Shown here: piece after piece, positions 48,934 through 58,977 of the stretch | Layout: every line of letters begins with the position of its first letter | Position numbering within the stretch: the first letter of the stretch is position 1 | DNA from: an uncultured Flavobacteriaceae bacterium | GTDB lineage: Bacteria; Bacteroidota; Bacteroidia; Flavobacteriales; Flavobacteriaceae | Assembly: GCA_913043275.1 (NCBI GenBank) | Contig: CAJWLL010000007.1 | Location: 1-64,000, forward strand | DNA: 64,000 bases | Reading direction: 5' to 3' | Program-made: the position numbers and the translations under genes | The notes under the pieces: generated by a model | Told to the model about the DNA's origin: nothing | Seen by the model: only the letters and a program-made list of their open reading frames with translations | Database searches by the model: none

Positions 48934-51123
48934 GTGTTACTGATTTTTTTATTCATTATCACCAATTTAAATTCTCAACAAAAGAAATTAGACTATCATG
49001 TAAAATTTTCTTCAAATGAAATTAAAATTGATGGAGTTGCTGACGAGAATTCATGGAAATCAGCAGATAAAATGTATGCTAATTGGCAACATTTTCCTAA
49101 TGAAACCAATGAATTCAATAACCCAACTGAGGTAAAAATTTTGTTTGATAATCAAAATATTTATTTGCTGTGTAAATCATTCTCCAAAACAAAAGATTAT
49201 GTTATACCCTCTTTAAAATGGGATTTTAGTGGTGCTGCCTCAGATAAAGTCAATTTCCTTTTTGATACTTTCAGCGATGGAAATAATGCCTACATGTTTG
49301 GGTCTAATATGCTTGGAGTTAAAAGCGATATACTTGTGTCAAATGGGGGTGTTGGTTCGTCAAGATCAGACCTTAATAGGACATGGAATGGGAATTTTGA
49401 TGTTGAAGGTAAAGTTTATGATGGTTATTATTTAATTGAAATGAAAATTCCTCTTTCTACTTTTAATTATCCTGAAAATTCTAAATCATGGCGGTTTAAT
49501 TTTTTTAGATTCGATACTGAGGAGAATCAAAGGACAACTTGGGCTCTTATTCCTCAAGAGTTTAACGATTACAATTTGGCATTTATGGGTAAAATAATTT
49601 TTGAAAGACCTCTAAATAAATCTAAGGGAAAAACTTGGTTAATTCCTTTTGCAAATGGTTTTGCTGAAAAAAGTTTTTCAGAAAATATATCGGAAAATAA
49701 TTTGAAATATGGACTTGATATCCGTATTCCTTTAAAGTCAGAGTTAAACATAGACGTTACTTTTAATTCAGATTTTTCTCAGGCTGAAATAGATGATGAG
49801 ATAGTAAACTTTACAAGGTTTGAATTTAAAATGCCAGAGAAACGTCAATTCTTTGTTGAGAATAACGATATATACACCAATTTTGGTGAAGATAAAATGA
49901 TGAACCCATTTTTTTCAAGAAGAATAGGATTGGCAAGAAACAAACAAGGAGATTTAATTGAAAATAAAATTTTGACAGGAATTAGGGTTAGTGGAAAGAT
50001 AAACAATAACCTTAAGTTGGGTTTTTTGAATATGTTAACAGATGAAGATTTGAATAACTATATTCCTATGAACTTAAATTCTGTTATCTCACTTCATCAA
50101 AGAGTTTTTAAAAGGTCACTTGTCAAATTTCTTTTCGTAAATAGACAAAACACCCAAGATTATGAATTTGTAAATTATGAAGATAAATTTAACAGAGTTG
50201 CTGGAATGGAGTATGATCTAATAACAGAAAAAAATAAATGGAATGGAAGAGCTTATTTTTATAAATCTTTTGAAAATAACAAAAAAGATGACAATACAAG
50301 TGCTGGTTTTACTATAAATCGAACAACTAGAAATCATAAGCTTAGAATTAATTATCACTATTTAGGGGATGATTTTAGATCAGATTTAGGTTTTATGCGA
50401 AGGAAGGGAGTATCTAAATTAAAACCTCATTACATATATACTATTTATCCAAAGAATAGTAATCTTAACTCAATTTCATTTAGATATCAGTATGTTTTTT
50501 ATTATAAGCATAATGATCACATTGAAAATGTACATTACAATACATCTTGGTTATTTTCGACTATTCGATTTAATAATCAAAGTGAATTTTCTTTAAGATA
50601 TATAAACCGAACTGAATATATTCCCTATGATTTTGATCCAACTGGAGTTAATCCTTTAAATAAAATTAAAGGTGAAAAAAACTATTATTCAGAATTTTTT
50701 GAAGCCCAATATTCGTCGGACCCTTCTAAAGATTTCATATTTGAATTGTCATGCGAAGCAGGAAAATTCTTTGGAGGTAGAATTGTTTCTTTAAGAAAAG
50801 ATGTTTTTTTCAGGATTCAACCAAAATTAGTATCAAGTCTTAAGCTCAATTACGATAAAATTAAATTGGGTTCAAATTCTCCAACAACAAATATATTTTT
50901 AGCAAGTTCAAAATTTGATTTTACATTTAGTAAAACTCTTTATTGGGCTACAATTTTTCAATATGGTTCTCAATCAGAGAATTTTGGAATAAACTCAAGA
51001 TTCCAATGGAGATTCAAGGGGCTTTCAAATTTATATTTCATTTATAATGATAATTATTTGGTTCAAAATGAACTAATACCAAGACAAAGGGGTGTTAATC
51101 TTAAATTAGTTCATTGGTTTTAA
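48934..51123 (+). CDS. CBM9-like plus DUF5916-like beta-barrel outer-membrane protein, copy B (GTG start)
   Basis: EIKIDGVADENSWKSADKMYANWQHFPNET; SQAEIDDEIVNFTRFEFKMPEKRQFFVENNDIYTNFG; ends VNLKLVHWF; co-linear with copy A. Confidence 0.85.
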   Translation: MLLIFLFIITNLNSQQKKLDYHVKFSSNEIKIDGVADENSWKSADKMYANWQHFPNETNEFNNPTEVKILFDNQNIYLLCKSFSKTKDYVIPSLKWDFSGAASDKVNFLFDTFSDGNNAYMFGSNMLGVKSDILVSNGGVGSSRSDLNRTWNGNFDVEGKVYDGYYLIEMKIPLSTFNYPENSKSWRFNFFRFDTEENQRTTWALIPQEFNDYNLAFMGKIIFERPLNKSKGKTWLIPFANGFAEKSFSENISENNLKYGLDIRIPLKSELNIDVTFNSDFSQAEIDDEIVNFTRFEFKMPEKRQFFVENNDIYTNFGEDKMMNPFFSRRIGLARNKQGDLIENKILTGIRVSGKINNNLKLGFLNMLTDEDLNNYIPMNLNSVISLHQRVFKRSLVKFLFVNRQNTQDYEFVNYEDKFNRVAGMEYDLITEKNKWNGRAYFYKSFENNKKDDNTSAGFTINRTTRNHKLRINYHYLGDDFRSDLGFMRRKGVSKLKPHYIYTIYPKNSNLNSISFRYQYVFYYKHNDHIENVHYNTSWLFSTIRFNNQSEFSLRYINRTEYIPYDFDPTGVNPLNKIKGEKNYYSEFFEAQYSSDPSKDFIFELSCEAGKFFGGRIVSLRKDVFFRIQPKLVSSLKLNYDKIKLGSNSPTTNIFLASSKFDFTFSKTLYWATIFQYGSQSENFGINSRFQWRFKGLSNLYFIYNDNYLVQNELIPRQRGVNLKLVHWF

Positions 51124-51216
51124 TAAAATAAATTATTCCAATTCCTTATATAAAAAAGTCGTTTAACATCAGATTGATTTAATATTTTAGTTAAAAAAGA
51201 AAAGTAAATTAATAAT

Positions 51217-52575
51217 ATGAGTAAAATTAAAAGAAGAGCTTGGCTCAAATCAATAGGCGCCTTTTCTGTTGCGGCAGGACTTCCTGGTACTGTCTATGCA
51301 GAAACATTGGTAAAACCTTATCGGGTCAAAGAAAGTTTTTCGGAAACAGATATTTTGGTCGTGGGAGGAGGCACAGCAGGAACCATTGCGGCCATTCAAG
51401 CGGGACGAACAGGTTCTCATACGACCTTGATTGAAAGTGGAAGTCAATTGGGGGGATGCACCACCACTGGGGGAGTATCTTTTCCTGGTATTTTCCACGC
51501 TTGGGGCGAACAAATCATCGGCGGAATCGGTTGGGAATTGGTTTTGGATGCTGTAGAACTCAATGGAGACCAATTGCCCGACTTTTCAAAAACACCCAAA
51601 TCACATTGGAAACACCAGGTAGCGGTCAATCCAGCACTCTATGCAATGTTGGCAGAAGAAAAATGTCTCGAGGCAGGCGTGGACATACGCTATTACGAAA
51701 GCCCTACTTCGGTCAAGTTTGACAATGGCAAATGGCTAGTGGAAAGTATAGGTAAAGGCGTTAAAACTCTAATTGCAGCCAAGCAATTGATTGATTGCAC
51801 GGGTAATGCGTTGATAACTTCTATGGCCGGATACAAAGTGCTTAGAGAAAAAGAAACCCAGCCAGGCTCTCTCATTTACAGTATGGGAGGTTACGATTTT
51901 AACCAATTAGACTTGTCAAAAATTCCAAACCGTTATCACAGGGCGCTTCGTCAGAATATGTTAAGATCTAAAATTAGAAAAACGGGTGAAAATACTTTTG
52001 TTCCTTATGGATATGTTTATGTTAATGGAGCCGACTCTACAACTTCAGAGACACACACTATAGCCAATCAAAAAGGTCGTCAGAGTTTACTTGAGTTGAT
52101 CCGAGAATTACGTGAGCTTCCAGGTTGTGAGAATATTAGAATCACTTCTATGAAAACAGAAACAGCCGTAAGAGAAACCTTTAGAATAGAAGGCTTATAT
52201 AAAATAACTAAACAAGATTATGTTTCGGGCCGAGTCCATGATGATTCGCTGTCTTATAGTTTTTATCCGGTAGATCTTCACCGTGAAGGCAAATCCATTT
52301 ATCAAGAATTTCTAAAACCCAATCTAGTGGCGTCAATCCCTTTGCGGGCACTGATTCCAAAAAAAAGTGAAAACTTCCTAGTTGCTGGTCGTTGCTTGTG
52401 CAGTGATCGACTCGCTAACTCGGCTCTTCGTGTTCAGGCATCCTGTATGGGTATGGGGCAAGCCGCGGCTATTGCTGCTTCAATTTCTATCCAAGAAGGT
52501 GTTACTCCTGCCAAAATAGCTCCCAGTTTGGTCAAAAAAAGACTTGAAGAATACGGTGCGATCATCCCTAACTAA
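51217..52575 (+). CDS. FAD-dependent oxidoreductase with twin-arginine-like signal
   Basis: KRRAWLKSIGAFSVAAGLPGTVYA; DILVVGGGTAGTIAAIQAGRTGSHTTLIESGSQLGGCTTTGGVSFPGIFHAWG; NFLVAGRCLCSDRLANSALRVQASCMGMGQAAAIAA. Confidence 0.9.
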   Translation: MSKIKRRAWLKSIGAFSVAAGLPGTVYAETLVKPYRVKESFSETDILVVGGGTAGTIAAIQAGRTGSHTTLIESGSQLGGCTTTGGVSFPGIFHAWGEQIIGGIGWELVLDAVELNGDQLPDFSKTPKSHWKHQVAVNPALYAMLAEEKCLEAGVDIRYYESPTSVKFDNGKWLVESIGKGVKTLIAAKQLIDCTGNALITSMAGYKVLREKETQPGSLIYSMGGYDFNQLDLSKIPNRYHRALRQNMLRSKIRKTGENTFVPYGYVYVNGADSTTSETHTIANQKGRQSLLELIRELRELPGCENIRITSMKTETAVRETFRIEGLYKITKQDYVSGRVHDDSLSYSFYPVDLHREGKSIYQEFLKPNLVASIPLRALIPKKSENFLVAGRCLCSDRLANSALRVQASCMGMGQAAAIAASISIQEGVTPAKIAPSLVKKRLEEYGAIIPN

Positions 52576-52596
52576 TGTTGGGATAGAAAAAAAACA

Positions 52597-53697
52597 ATGA
52601 GGTCTTCTATTTCTAATTATGTTTTGATGCTTTGTTTTTTAGCCTTTGGCTCTTGTTATTTGCTAAAAAACAAAGTCCAGTATTTTATAAAAAACAGTTA
52701 TGATTGGTCGGTCGATTTAAAAAATGAAAACTACATCTCATTTGGTGATAGTCTTTTTTTAAGACAAAACTCAGAAGGAAAGTCCAAAAGCTTTTACCAA
52801 CATTTTAGTACCGGAGTCTGTTTTGACAATCGCTGTCGTCCTTTGGATATTACCTTACATTGGACCATTAGCGGAAGGTATTTGGGTTTTGAAATGCCAA
52901 AGGGAGAGTTTTTGAGTAAAACAGATCACGATCCTTTTACCCGAAAAGAATACATTCAACTGAACGAAATTCTCTCCAATTCTGATCTTCCTTTTCGTGA
53001 AATTAAGTACCACGAACTAATGAATCAACCTGAAAGCTCAATAGAATCTGTAAATGCAATTTCTGGTGCTACTTCAGAACGAATCAAAGATTTTGTGATC
53101 AAAAATGCTGCCTACACCACCTATAAAATTTGGAAACTGGTTTATGGAGAAAGTCAAAAATTCATTGAGTATTATACTGATAGGCATCTCAATAATTCAA
53201 ATCTACTGAATCTTCTAGAGAGTCAGGAACGCAAAGACATTATTTGGGGTCTTTTGCATATGAAGGATACCCTCTCCTTTTCCATACCATTGAAAAACCG
53301 TTTGCTATCCCTCATTCAAAGTGACGATCCTTATCTTTCCTATAATGCTGTTTACGCAATTCCAAAAGCTTATTTGAGCGATGCTGATTTTCTTGAAATA
53401 CTTTTTTTAAGCTATTTAAACATTTCCGATGCAAGCACAAAAAATTCAATAGTCAGAAAGTTGAAATCAGCACCAAGCCTTAGTCAGAATTTGATTTCAA
53501 AATCCAGGGAAAGTATTTTAGAAATTGCTCCCCAAGAGATCAGTAGTCTTTTAAAAATTTATGAAAAACACCGAGTAAAGGACAGTGCTACAATAGGTGT
53601 GGTCAGGAAGTTGATGAATCACCCCAATGCTTATATCGTCAAACTTGCAAAAGACTTTTTGAGCAATTATGAAAAGAGTTTATATCAAAATCAATAA
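52597..53697 (+). CDS. Predicted lipoprotein with FMN-binding-like SGAT motif and HEAT-like C-terminus
   Basis: FGSCYLL lipobox; SSIESVNAISGATSERIKDFVIKNAAYTTYKIWKLVYG; C-terminal helical YLSYNAVYAIPKAYLSDADFLEIL. Confidence 0.6.
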   Translation: MRSSISNYVLMLCFLAFGSCYLLKNKVQYFIKNSYDWSVDLKNENYISFGDSLFLRQNSEGKSKSFYQHFSTGVCFDNRCRPLDITLHWTISGRYLGFEMPKGEFLSKTDHDPFTRKEYIQLNEILSNSDLPFREIKYHELMNQPESSIESVNAISGATSERIKDFVIKNAAYTTYKIWKLVYGESQKFIEYYTDRHLNNSNLLNLLESQERKDIIWGLLHMKDTLSFSIPLKNRLLSLIQSDDPYLSYNAVYAIPKAYLSDADFLEILFLSYLNISDASTKNSIVRKLKSAPSLSQNLISKSRESILEIAPQEISSLLKIYEKHRVKDSATIGVVRKLMNHPNAYIVKLAKDFLSNYEKSLYQNQ

Positions 53698-53753
53698 AAA
53701 TTACAGTAAACACAAGATATTTGATTCTTTAGTTTATCCTGAATTCAAACTTT

Positions 53754-55487
53754 CTAATTAGCCAATTCTGCAATATTTTTATCTTTTTTCCAGGCTTTTA
53801 CCAAATTTATAAATGGGACATCACGTTCTTCTAAATTGGCATGGTAATCTTTATTCAGATAGGGTTTATAAGTATTTTTTACATTTTTTTTCGTCCAGCG
53901 CATTAGTTTATCAAATAAATAATTTGACAACTCAGGCTTTTTTTTGGCCAGATTATTCTTTTCAAAGGGATCTTTTTCTATATCGAAAAGAAATAATCTA
54001 CCGTACCAGTCGAAAATGAGTTTATAATTGCCTTCACGAATGGCGGAATGAGGCTGCAAAGGCAGTCCGTCAAATGGACTGTTATAGATTACATTAAAGG
54101 GATAATACCAATAACGGATGTTTTTTTTATAACCTTTTTTTAAATTGCCAACATCAGATAACAGTGAAGCAAAACTTCTTCCATCTAAATCATTGGTTTT
54201 GATTATTTCATCGACATTGTATCCTGCAATATCAGCAAAAGTTGGGAGAATATCTGAGCAATCGACTGGTATATCAGACCATTGGCCTCCCTTTAAGTTG
54301 TTTTTCCACCAGAAAATTAAAGGAACACGAATTCCTCCTTCTGTAACATTGGCCTTTCCTCCTAAAAATGGAGAATTATCTGTATAGGTTCCTTGGTGTG
54401 CAATTTTGGTTGATATACCTCCGTTATCCGACATAAATACAACAATGGTATTGTTTTCTAATCCGTTTTTTTTCAAAGCCTCCATTATATTACCTACCGA
54501 TTCATCGAGACTTTTAACCATTGAAGCATAAACTGGACTTACATGGTTGTTCCAGCCTTTTGATCCCTTATTTTCAAAATGTTCCATGTCTTGTTCCCTT
54601 CCCTGTAAAGGAGTATGAACAGCAAAATGGCAGAAGTACAAAAAGAAAGGTTCATCTTTTATCGTTGCACGTTTATTGATAAAGTTTACAGCTTGAGCCG
54701 TCATATCATCAGTTAGATATTCTTTGCCTGTTTCTTCTCCAATGTTACCAGTAACAAACTCATTATTGGGGCGTTTAGGTGTATCTTTATAGCGGGCGTA
54801 TTTACTGTTAGCGTGAGCAAAGGGAGCCAACCATTTGTCCTTCCAATCAAAATAAACCGAACCAGGTGCATCCCAATACATTAACTCCTCAAATCCCTGA
54901 TCTGATGGCTGGTAACCTTTTGAGCCATGACCTCCGATGTGCCATTTGCCAATAAATGACGAATGGTAATCTTCCAGGACCTCGGCAAGGCTTAATTCAT
55001 CAAGACCATTGTCGTATTGTGTCCCTGCCGGTACTGCAGAACTGGAACTACCATTCATCCACGCCTGCTGTATTTTTATTGGATCTACATGATATAGGCA
55101 ATCTTGAATGTAAGAGCCTTCAGGTGTCTCTAGATTTGTGTTGAAATAGGTCGGCTCGGGGCCTGTTGCAGTCGTTACCCCCAGTCTTGCGGCATATTTT
55201 CCAGTAAGCAAACTTGCTCGGGTTGGCGAACACAACTGGTTGGCATAAGCTTGTGAAAAGGAAACCCCCTCACTCATTAGCTGATCTAGATGAGGCGTTT
55301 CGTAATACATTTTAATTTTTTCTACTCCCAAAGTATGATGAGCATAACCTTGCACATCCATGTAGCCAAGATCATCGGCTAGAATAAATATAATGTTGGG
55401 TCGTTTGGTTTCAATTGTTTTTTTCTTGCATCCTAAAAAAAATATTAATAGAATAGTAAAAAAAGTTGGATTAGTAATTTGTTTCAT
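53754..55487 (-). CDS. Sulfatase, predicted lipoprotein (CSPTR motif)
   Basis: RPNIIFILADDLGYMDVQGYAHHTLG; LCSPTRASLLTGKYAARLG; VVFMSDNGGIST. Confidence 0.95.
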   Translation of the reverse strand: MKQITNPTFFTILLIFFLGCKKKTIETKRPNIIFILADDLGYMDVQGYAHHTLGVEKIKMYYETPHLDQLMSEGVSFSQAYANQLCSPTRASLLTGKYAARLGVTTATGPEPTYFNTNLETPEGSYIQDCLYHVDPIKIQQAWMNGSSSSAVPAGTQYDNGLDELSLAEVLEDYHSSFIGKWHIGGHGSKGYQPSDQGFEELMYWDAPGSVYFDWKDKWLAPFAHANSKYARYKDTPKRPNNEFVTGNIGEETGKEYLTDDMTAQAVNFINKRATIKDEPFFLYFCHFAVHTPLQGREQDMEHFENKGSKGWNNHVSPVYASMVKSLDESVGNIMEALKKNGLENNTIVVFMSDNGGISTKIAHQGTYTDNSPFLGGKANVTEGGIRVPLIFWWKNNLKGGQWSDIPVDCSDILPTFADIAGYNVDEIIKTNDLDGRSFASLLSDVGNLKKGYKKNIRYWYYPFNVIYNSPFDGLPLQPHSAIREGNYKLIFDWYGRLFLFDIEKDPFEKNNLAKKKPELSNYLFDKLMRWTKKNVKNTYKPYLNKDYHANLEERDVPFINLVKAWKKDKNIAELAN

Positions 55488-56108
55488 TTCATCTTAAGCA
55501 GGGATTAAGGCATGCTATGCCTGTTAATACTGTTTTTCATGTAAATTAATTAAATTTATATTTTTCCGTTAATAACCATTATAAAAATTAAGACCACAGA
55601 TGATAACGTTCAATGATTATCCACAAAATGATGTTGACTTCATATCGGCCATAGAAATAATCAGAGTTTTGTCAAGAGCGAAGAGTTGACAACTTAAAAC
55701 CACCCCATAATTCCCACACCCCTAAACAAACACCCCCCATTAAAGGCATCACTAAAAGGCCTGTTAGATAAATGATGATAGTGATTTACAAAGGATTTGG
55801 ATTGGTCCCAACCTTGTGGACATGGGGTTATATATAATATCAAGGGCCAAAACCTCCACAGAAAAACTCTTCTAAAAAACCCACCCCACCGTCAGGTATT
55901 TAGACAGTAAGGAAAGTTTTTAGGTTTTAAAATATTGTAGCCGTACAAATGAGAAACTACTTGAGAAAGTTTGATAAAACTTGTAGATTTTATAAGTTTG
56001 ATAGTCTGACCACGGTTAGGGTTTAAAACGAATAAAATACTTCCAGCAAATATCTACCTAACCATAATTTAAAAACATCTAGTTAATAATATTTAATAAG
56101 GATACAAA

Positions 56109-56219
56109 TACGCTTTTGAAAAATATTTTGGAATGCCTCTGGACACTTTTTATACTGAGTTTGATAACTTTATGCTAAAATCAAAAGCAGAACAGCTAAC
56201 AATCCTAGAACTAAACTAA
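56109..56219 (+). pseudogene. C-terminal remnant of a paralog of the downstream HExxH lipoprotein (56251-57534)
   Basis: Translation YAFEKYFGMPLDTFYTEFDNFMLKSKAEQLTILELN* aligns with DAFEDTFGITLESFYSDFDSFMRQDRDSQIAIIKSAEEW at the C-terminus of the downstream ORF. Confidence 0.7.
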
Positions 56220-56250
56220 AATATTTGCAAGTCTTAACATTTGAAATTTA

Positions 56251-57534
56251 ATGAAAATATTTTACCCACGATTTCTAATAGTGATAGTATTCCTAATAAC
56301 ATTTCAGAGTTGTTCAAAAGAAGATAATTCAAATTCAGGAATTCCCTCTTCAAATGATAGTCTAGGAACTGATCAAAACACCAGTTCATCATCTTCAACT
56401 GATAGCTCAGAATCTAATCAAGAAAACAATTCTTCAAATTCAAACAATAGTTCTGAATCAAATCAAGAAAATAGCTCATCAACCCATGATTATACTGATT
56501 TCGATTGTGATAATTGGTTTTATGATTTACCGAGACCAGAGCCTGTTTCTGTTGATAACACCCATAGATACTATACATACTCTTGGCAATCTGGTCCAAT
56601 GTTATGTTTAAATTCATATGAACCATCCATCCTTGGAGAAAGAGTAGAAAAAGTTAAAGACTTTTTGCGTTGGGCAGAAGTAAACATGCCCAATATAATA
56701 CCAATAAATGTATTTTATATTGATCAAATAAATGCAAGTGATGAATCAAAACTCCAGCACACTACAGACTTTTGTAACCTGGTAAGAGAACCTGGTGAAG
56801 TTAATACATGCATAAATGAGAGCAATGGCTCATGGGGAGAAAGATCACATGGTGCAGGGGTTTACGGATCATATCTTCACAAAGGAGCTGATCTAATGAT
56901 CTACGATGATGCTTTCAAGCACTCTGGAGGGGTAGACGAAGGAATGTATTATTTAAATCATGAATATTTTCATACATTTCAAACTGGTCATATGTTTTAT
57001 TTTGAAGAAAATAAACAATTTGGAATTAGTATTGATCTTGAGGAAAAGTCCCCCCCTCTTCCTTTTTTACCAATATGGATGGGGGAGGGTGGAGCTGATT
57101 TTGCAAGCATAGCAATGATGGCAAAACAAAATTTAAATATTGACCCTTTCGACCAAGCTGTTGCTAAATTAGACCAAGCAAGAAAAGCTATGGAGGGTTC
57201 AAATTCTTCTTTCTCATTAAAGGACTTTGAAAGTGAAAACACCAGAATTAATGAAGAGTATTTCGCATACGGAGGTGGTGCAATGGCCCACATTTATCTA
57301 TGGAATTTAAATAAAGATAATTTCAAGAAACTTATGGTTGAATACTACAGCATTTTTGCTGAAAAATACAGATTAAATCCAGAGAGTGGATGGAAGGATG
57401 CTTTCGAGGATACATTTGGAATTACATTGGAAAGTTTTTACTCAGATTTTGATTCTTTTATGAGACAAGACCGAGATAGTCAGATCGCTATTATTAAATC
57501 AGCTGAAGAATGGGAAAATGCTTCTTGGAATTAA
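56251..57534 (+). CDS. Predicted lipoprotein with HExxH motif, putative metallopeptidase
   Basis: FQSCSKEDN lipobox; Ser/Asn/Gln-rich linker; YYLNHEYFHTFQTGH (HExxH at 56959-56973) with downstream GEGGADFAS as possible third-ligand Glu. Confidence 0.65.
   Translation: MKIFYPRFLIVIVFLITFQSCSKEDNSNSGIPSSNDSLGTDQNTSSSSSTDSSESNQENNSSNSNNSSESNQENSSSTHDYTDFDCDNWFYDLPRPEPVSVDNTHRYYTYSWQSGPMLCLNSYEPSILGERVEKVKDFLRWAEVNMPNIIPINVFYIDQINASDESKLQHTTDFCNLVREPGEVNTCINESNGSWGERSHGAGVYGSYLHKGADLMIYDDAFKHSGGVDEGMYYLNHEYFHTFQTGHMFYFEENKQFGISIDLEEKSPPLPFLPIWMGEGGADFASIAMMAKQNLNIDPFDQAVAKLDQARKAMEGSNSSFSLKDFESENTRINEEYFAYGGGAMAHIYLWNLNKDNFKKLMVEYYSIFAEKYRLNPESGWKDAFEDTFGITLESFYSDFDSFMRQDRDSQIAIIKSAEEWENASWN
56404..56478 (+). 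repeat. Imperfect 45-nt-period repeat encoding SSESNQEN twice in the lipoprotein linker
   Basis: agctcagaatctaatcaagaaaac…agttctgaatcaaatcaagaaaat. Confidence 0.7.
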
Positions 57535-57549
57535 TATGAAAAATCAGTA

Positions 57550-58767
57550 ATGTTAAAGGAGCCGTTGGTTTTGATCGTATATGGAGCTACAGGGTTCACA
57601 GGTAAGTTGGTTGCTAGCTATCTAGATAGCCATCCTGATCTTAAAGGCAAACCATGGGCAATTGCTGGACGTACTCAAAGCAAGCTTACACAGCTCGCTG
57701 AAGAACTCGTAGGTAACCCTAAGACTATCTGTGTTGACCTAGAAGACGGCATCGCGGTAAATAAAATGGTCTTATCCACCTCAGTGGTTATTAATTGCGC
57801 TGGTCCCTATTCTGAAAATAATGGGGCTGCTCTTTTAGGAGCTTGTGCACGAGAAGGCGTTCACTATTCAGACCTTGCAGGCGAAGGATTTTGGCAAGCA
57901 GAAATGGTTGAGGCCTTTCATGATATTGCAAAAAAATCAGGTGCGAAAGTGATTTTGGGTGGTGGTGTAGACTCAATACCCTCTGACTTAGGTGCCTTTG
58001 TAGTCGCTGATGCTCTGTCCGGTGAACCTAACCAGAAAATTCAGATTCGGAGCGTTTATACTCGCTATACTGGTTCGTTTTCTGGAGGCACCTTAAATTC
58101 TGCTAGGGCTACTGCACGGGCAAGGAGGTCTGGTAAGTTAACGGATGCAATGGAAGCAGACCCATATATCCTTGCACCGGGAACCAAAGGTGTAGAGACA
58201 GAATCGCCTGCTACTCCTGATGGCATGTCTAGGGAATTCAGTTGGTCTTTCGATTGGTCACACGGTGCCATTACAAAATTTTTCATGGCTCCCATTAACG
58301 CCAGAATAGTGCGGCGCAGCTTAGTGCTACAAAACCAGCACCAGAATACATCTTACAGCGAGTGCGCTTCAATAGGGATGTGGTTTCGTTTATTAATAAT
58401 GTGGATAAGTCGTGGGTTTGGTTATTTCAAAGGTGAACCTATAAAGTTCAAACCAACTTCTGGAGAGGGTCCACCTTCTTGGTTACTCCGTGATGGAGGT
58501 TTCGACATTAAAATTACAGCTAGAACAAAAGGAAAGTTAGCTAGTACGACGATTTCTGGTCAAGGTGATCCAGGCTATGGAGCAACTTCAAAGATGCTAG
58601 CGGAGCTAGGTCTTTGCCTCGCTCTGGATGACCATAGCAATTCATCGCACCAATCTGGTGTACTGACACCCTCAACGGGCTTAGGGAATGCTCTTGTGTT
58701 GCGGCTAACTCAAGCTCGAGGTGGAAACTTCATGCAATTCAAGATAATAACGTCCGAGGTGAATTGA
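57550..58767 (+). CDS. Saccharopine dehydrogenase-like / trans-acting enoyl reductase family protein
   Basis: LVLIVYGATGFTGKLVASYLDSHPDLKGKPWAIAGRTQSKLTQLAEEL; NCAGPYSENNGAALLGACAREGVHYSDLAGEG. Confidence 0.9.
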   Translation: MLKEPLVLIVYGATGFTGKLVASYLDSHPDLKGKPWAIAGRTQSKLTQLAEELVGNPKTICVDLEDGIAVNKMVLSTSVVINCAGPYSENNGAALLGACAREGVHYSDLAGEGFWQAEMVEAFHDIAKKSGAKVILGGGVDSIPSDLGAFVVADALSGEPNQKIQIRSVYTRYTGSFSGGTLNSARATARARRSGKLTDAMEADPYILAPGTKGVETESPATPDGMSREFSWSFDWSHGAITKFFMAPINARIVRRSLVLQNQHQNTSYSECASIGMWFRLLIMWISRGFGYFKGEPIKFKPTSGEGPPSWLLRDGGFDIKITARTKGKLASTTISGQGDPGYGATSKMLAELGLCLALDDHSNSSHQSGVLTPSTGLGNALVLRLTQARGGNFMQFKIITSEVN

Positions 58768-58795
58768 AAAAAATATAACTAACTAGTTTGTAGTA

Positions 58796-58817
58796 CCTTA
58801 CACATTTCCTTACACAT
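58796..58817. repeat. Direct repeat CCTTACACAT-TT-CCTTACACAT
   Basis: Read directly at 58796-58805 and 58808-58817. Confidence 0.85.
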
Positions 58818-58977
58818 GGGGTTCAGCTTGTTTAGAAATTCAATAAGATTCTATTACTACATTAAAGGTAAACAATATGCTTACTCCACAAAAATAAAAA
58901 TTCTCTTATCAATTTCCATTGATATAAACTTATTTAATTTCTCTTTTTTTAATTGTATTAGTCTTGGATATACTAAA

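Noticed and set aside
55488-56108. Possible hidden gene or RNA in the 620-bp gap
   Set aside because: Checked by eye in several frames; frequent stops and no recognisable RNA fold or homology, so nothing is called beyond the C-terminal remnant.
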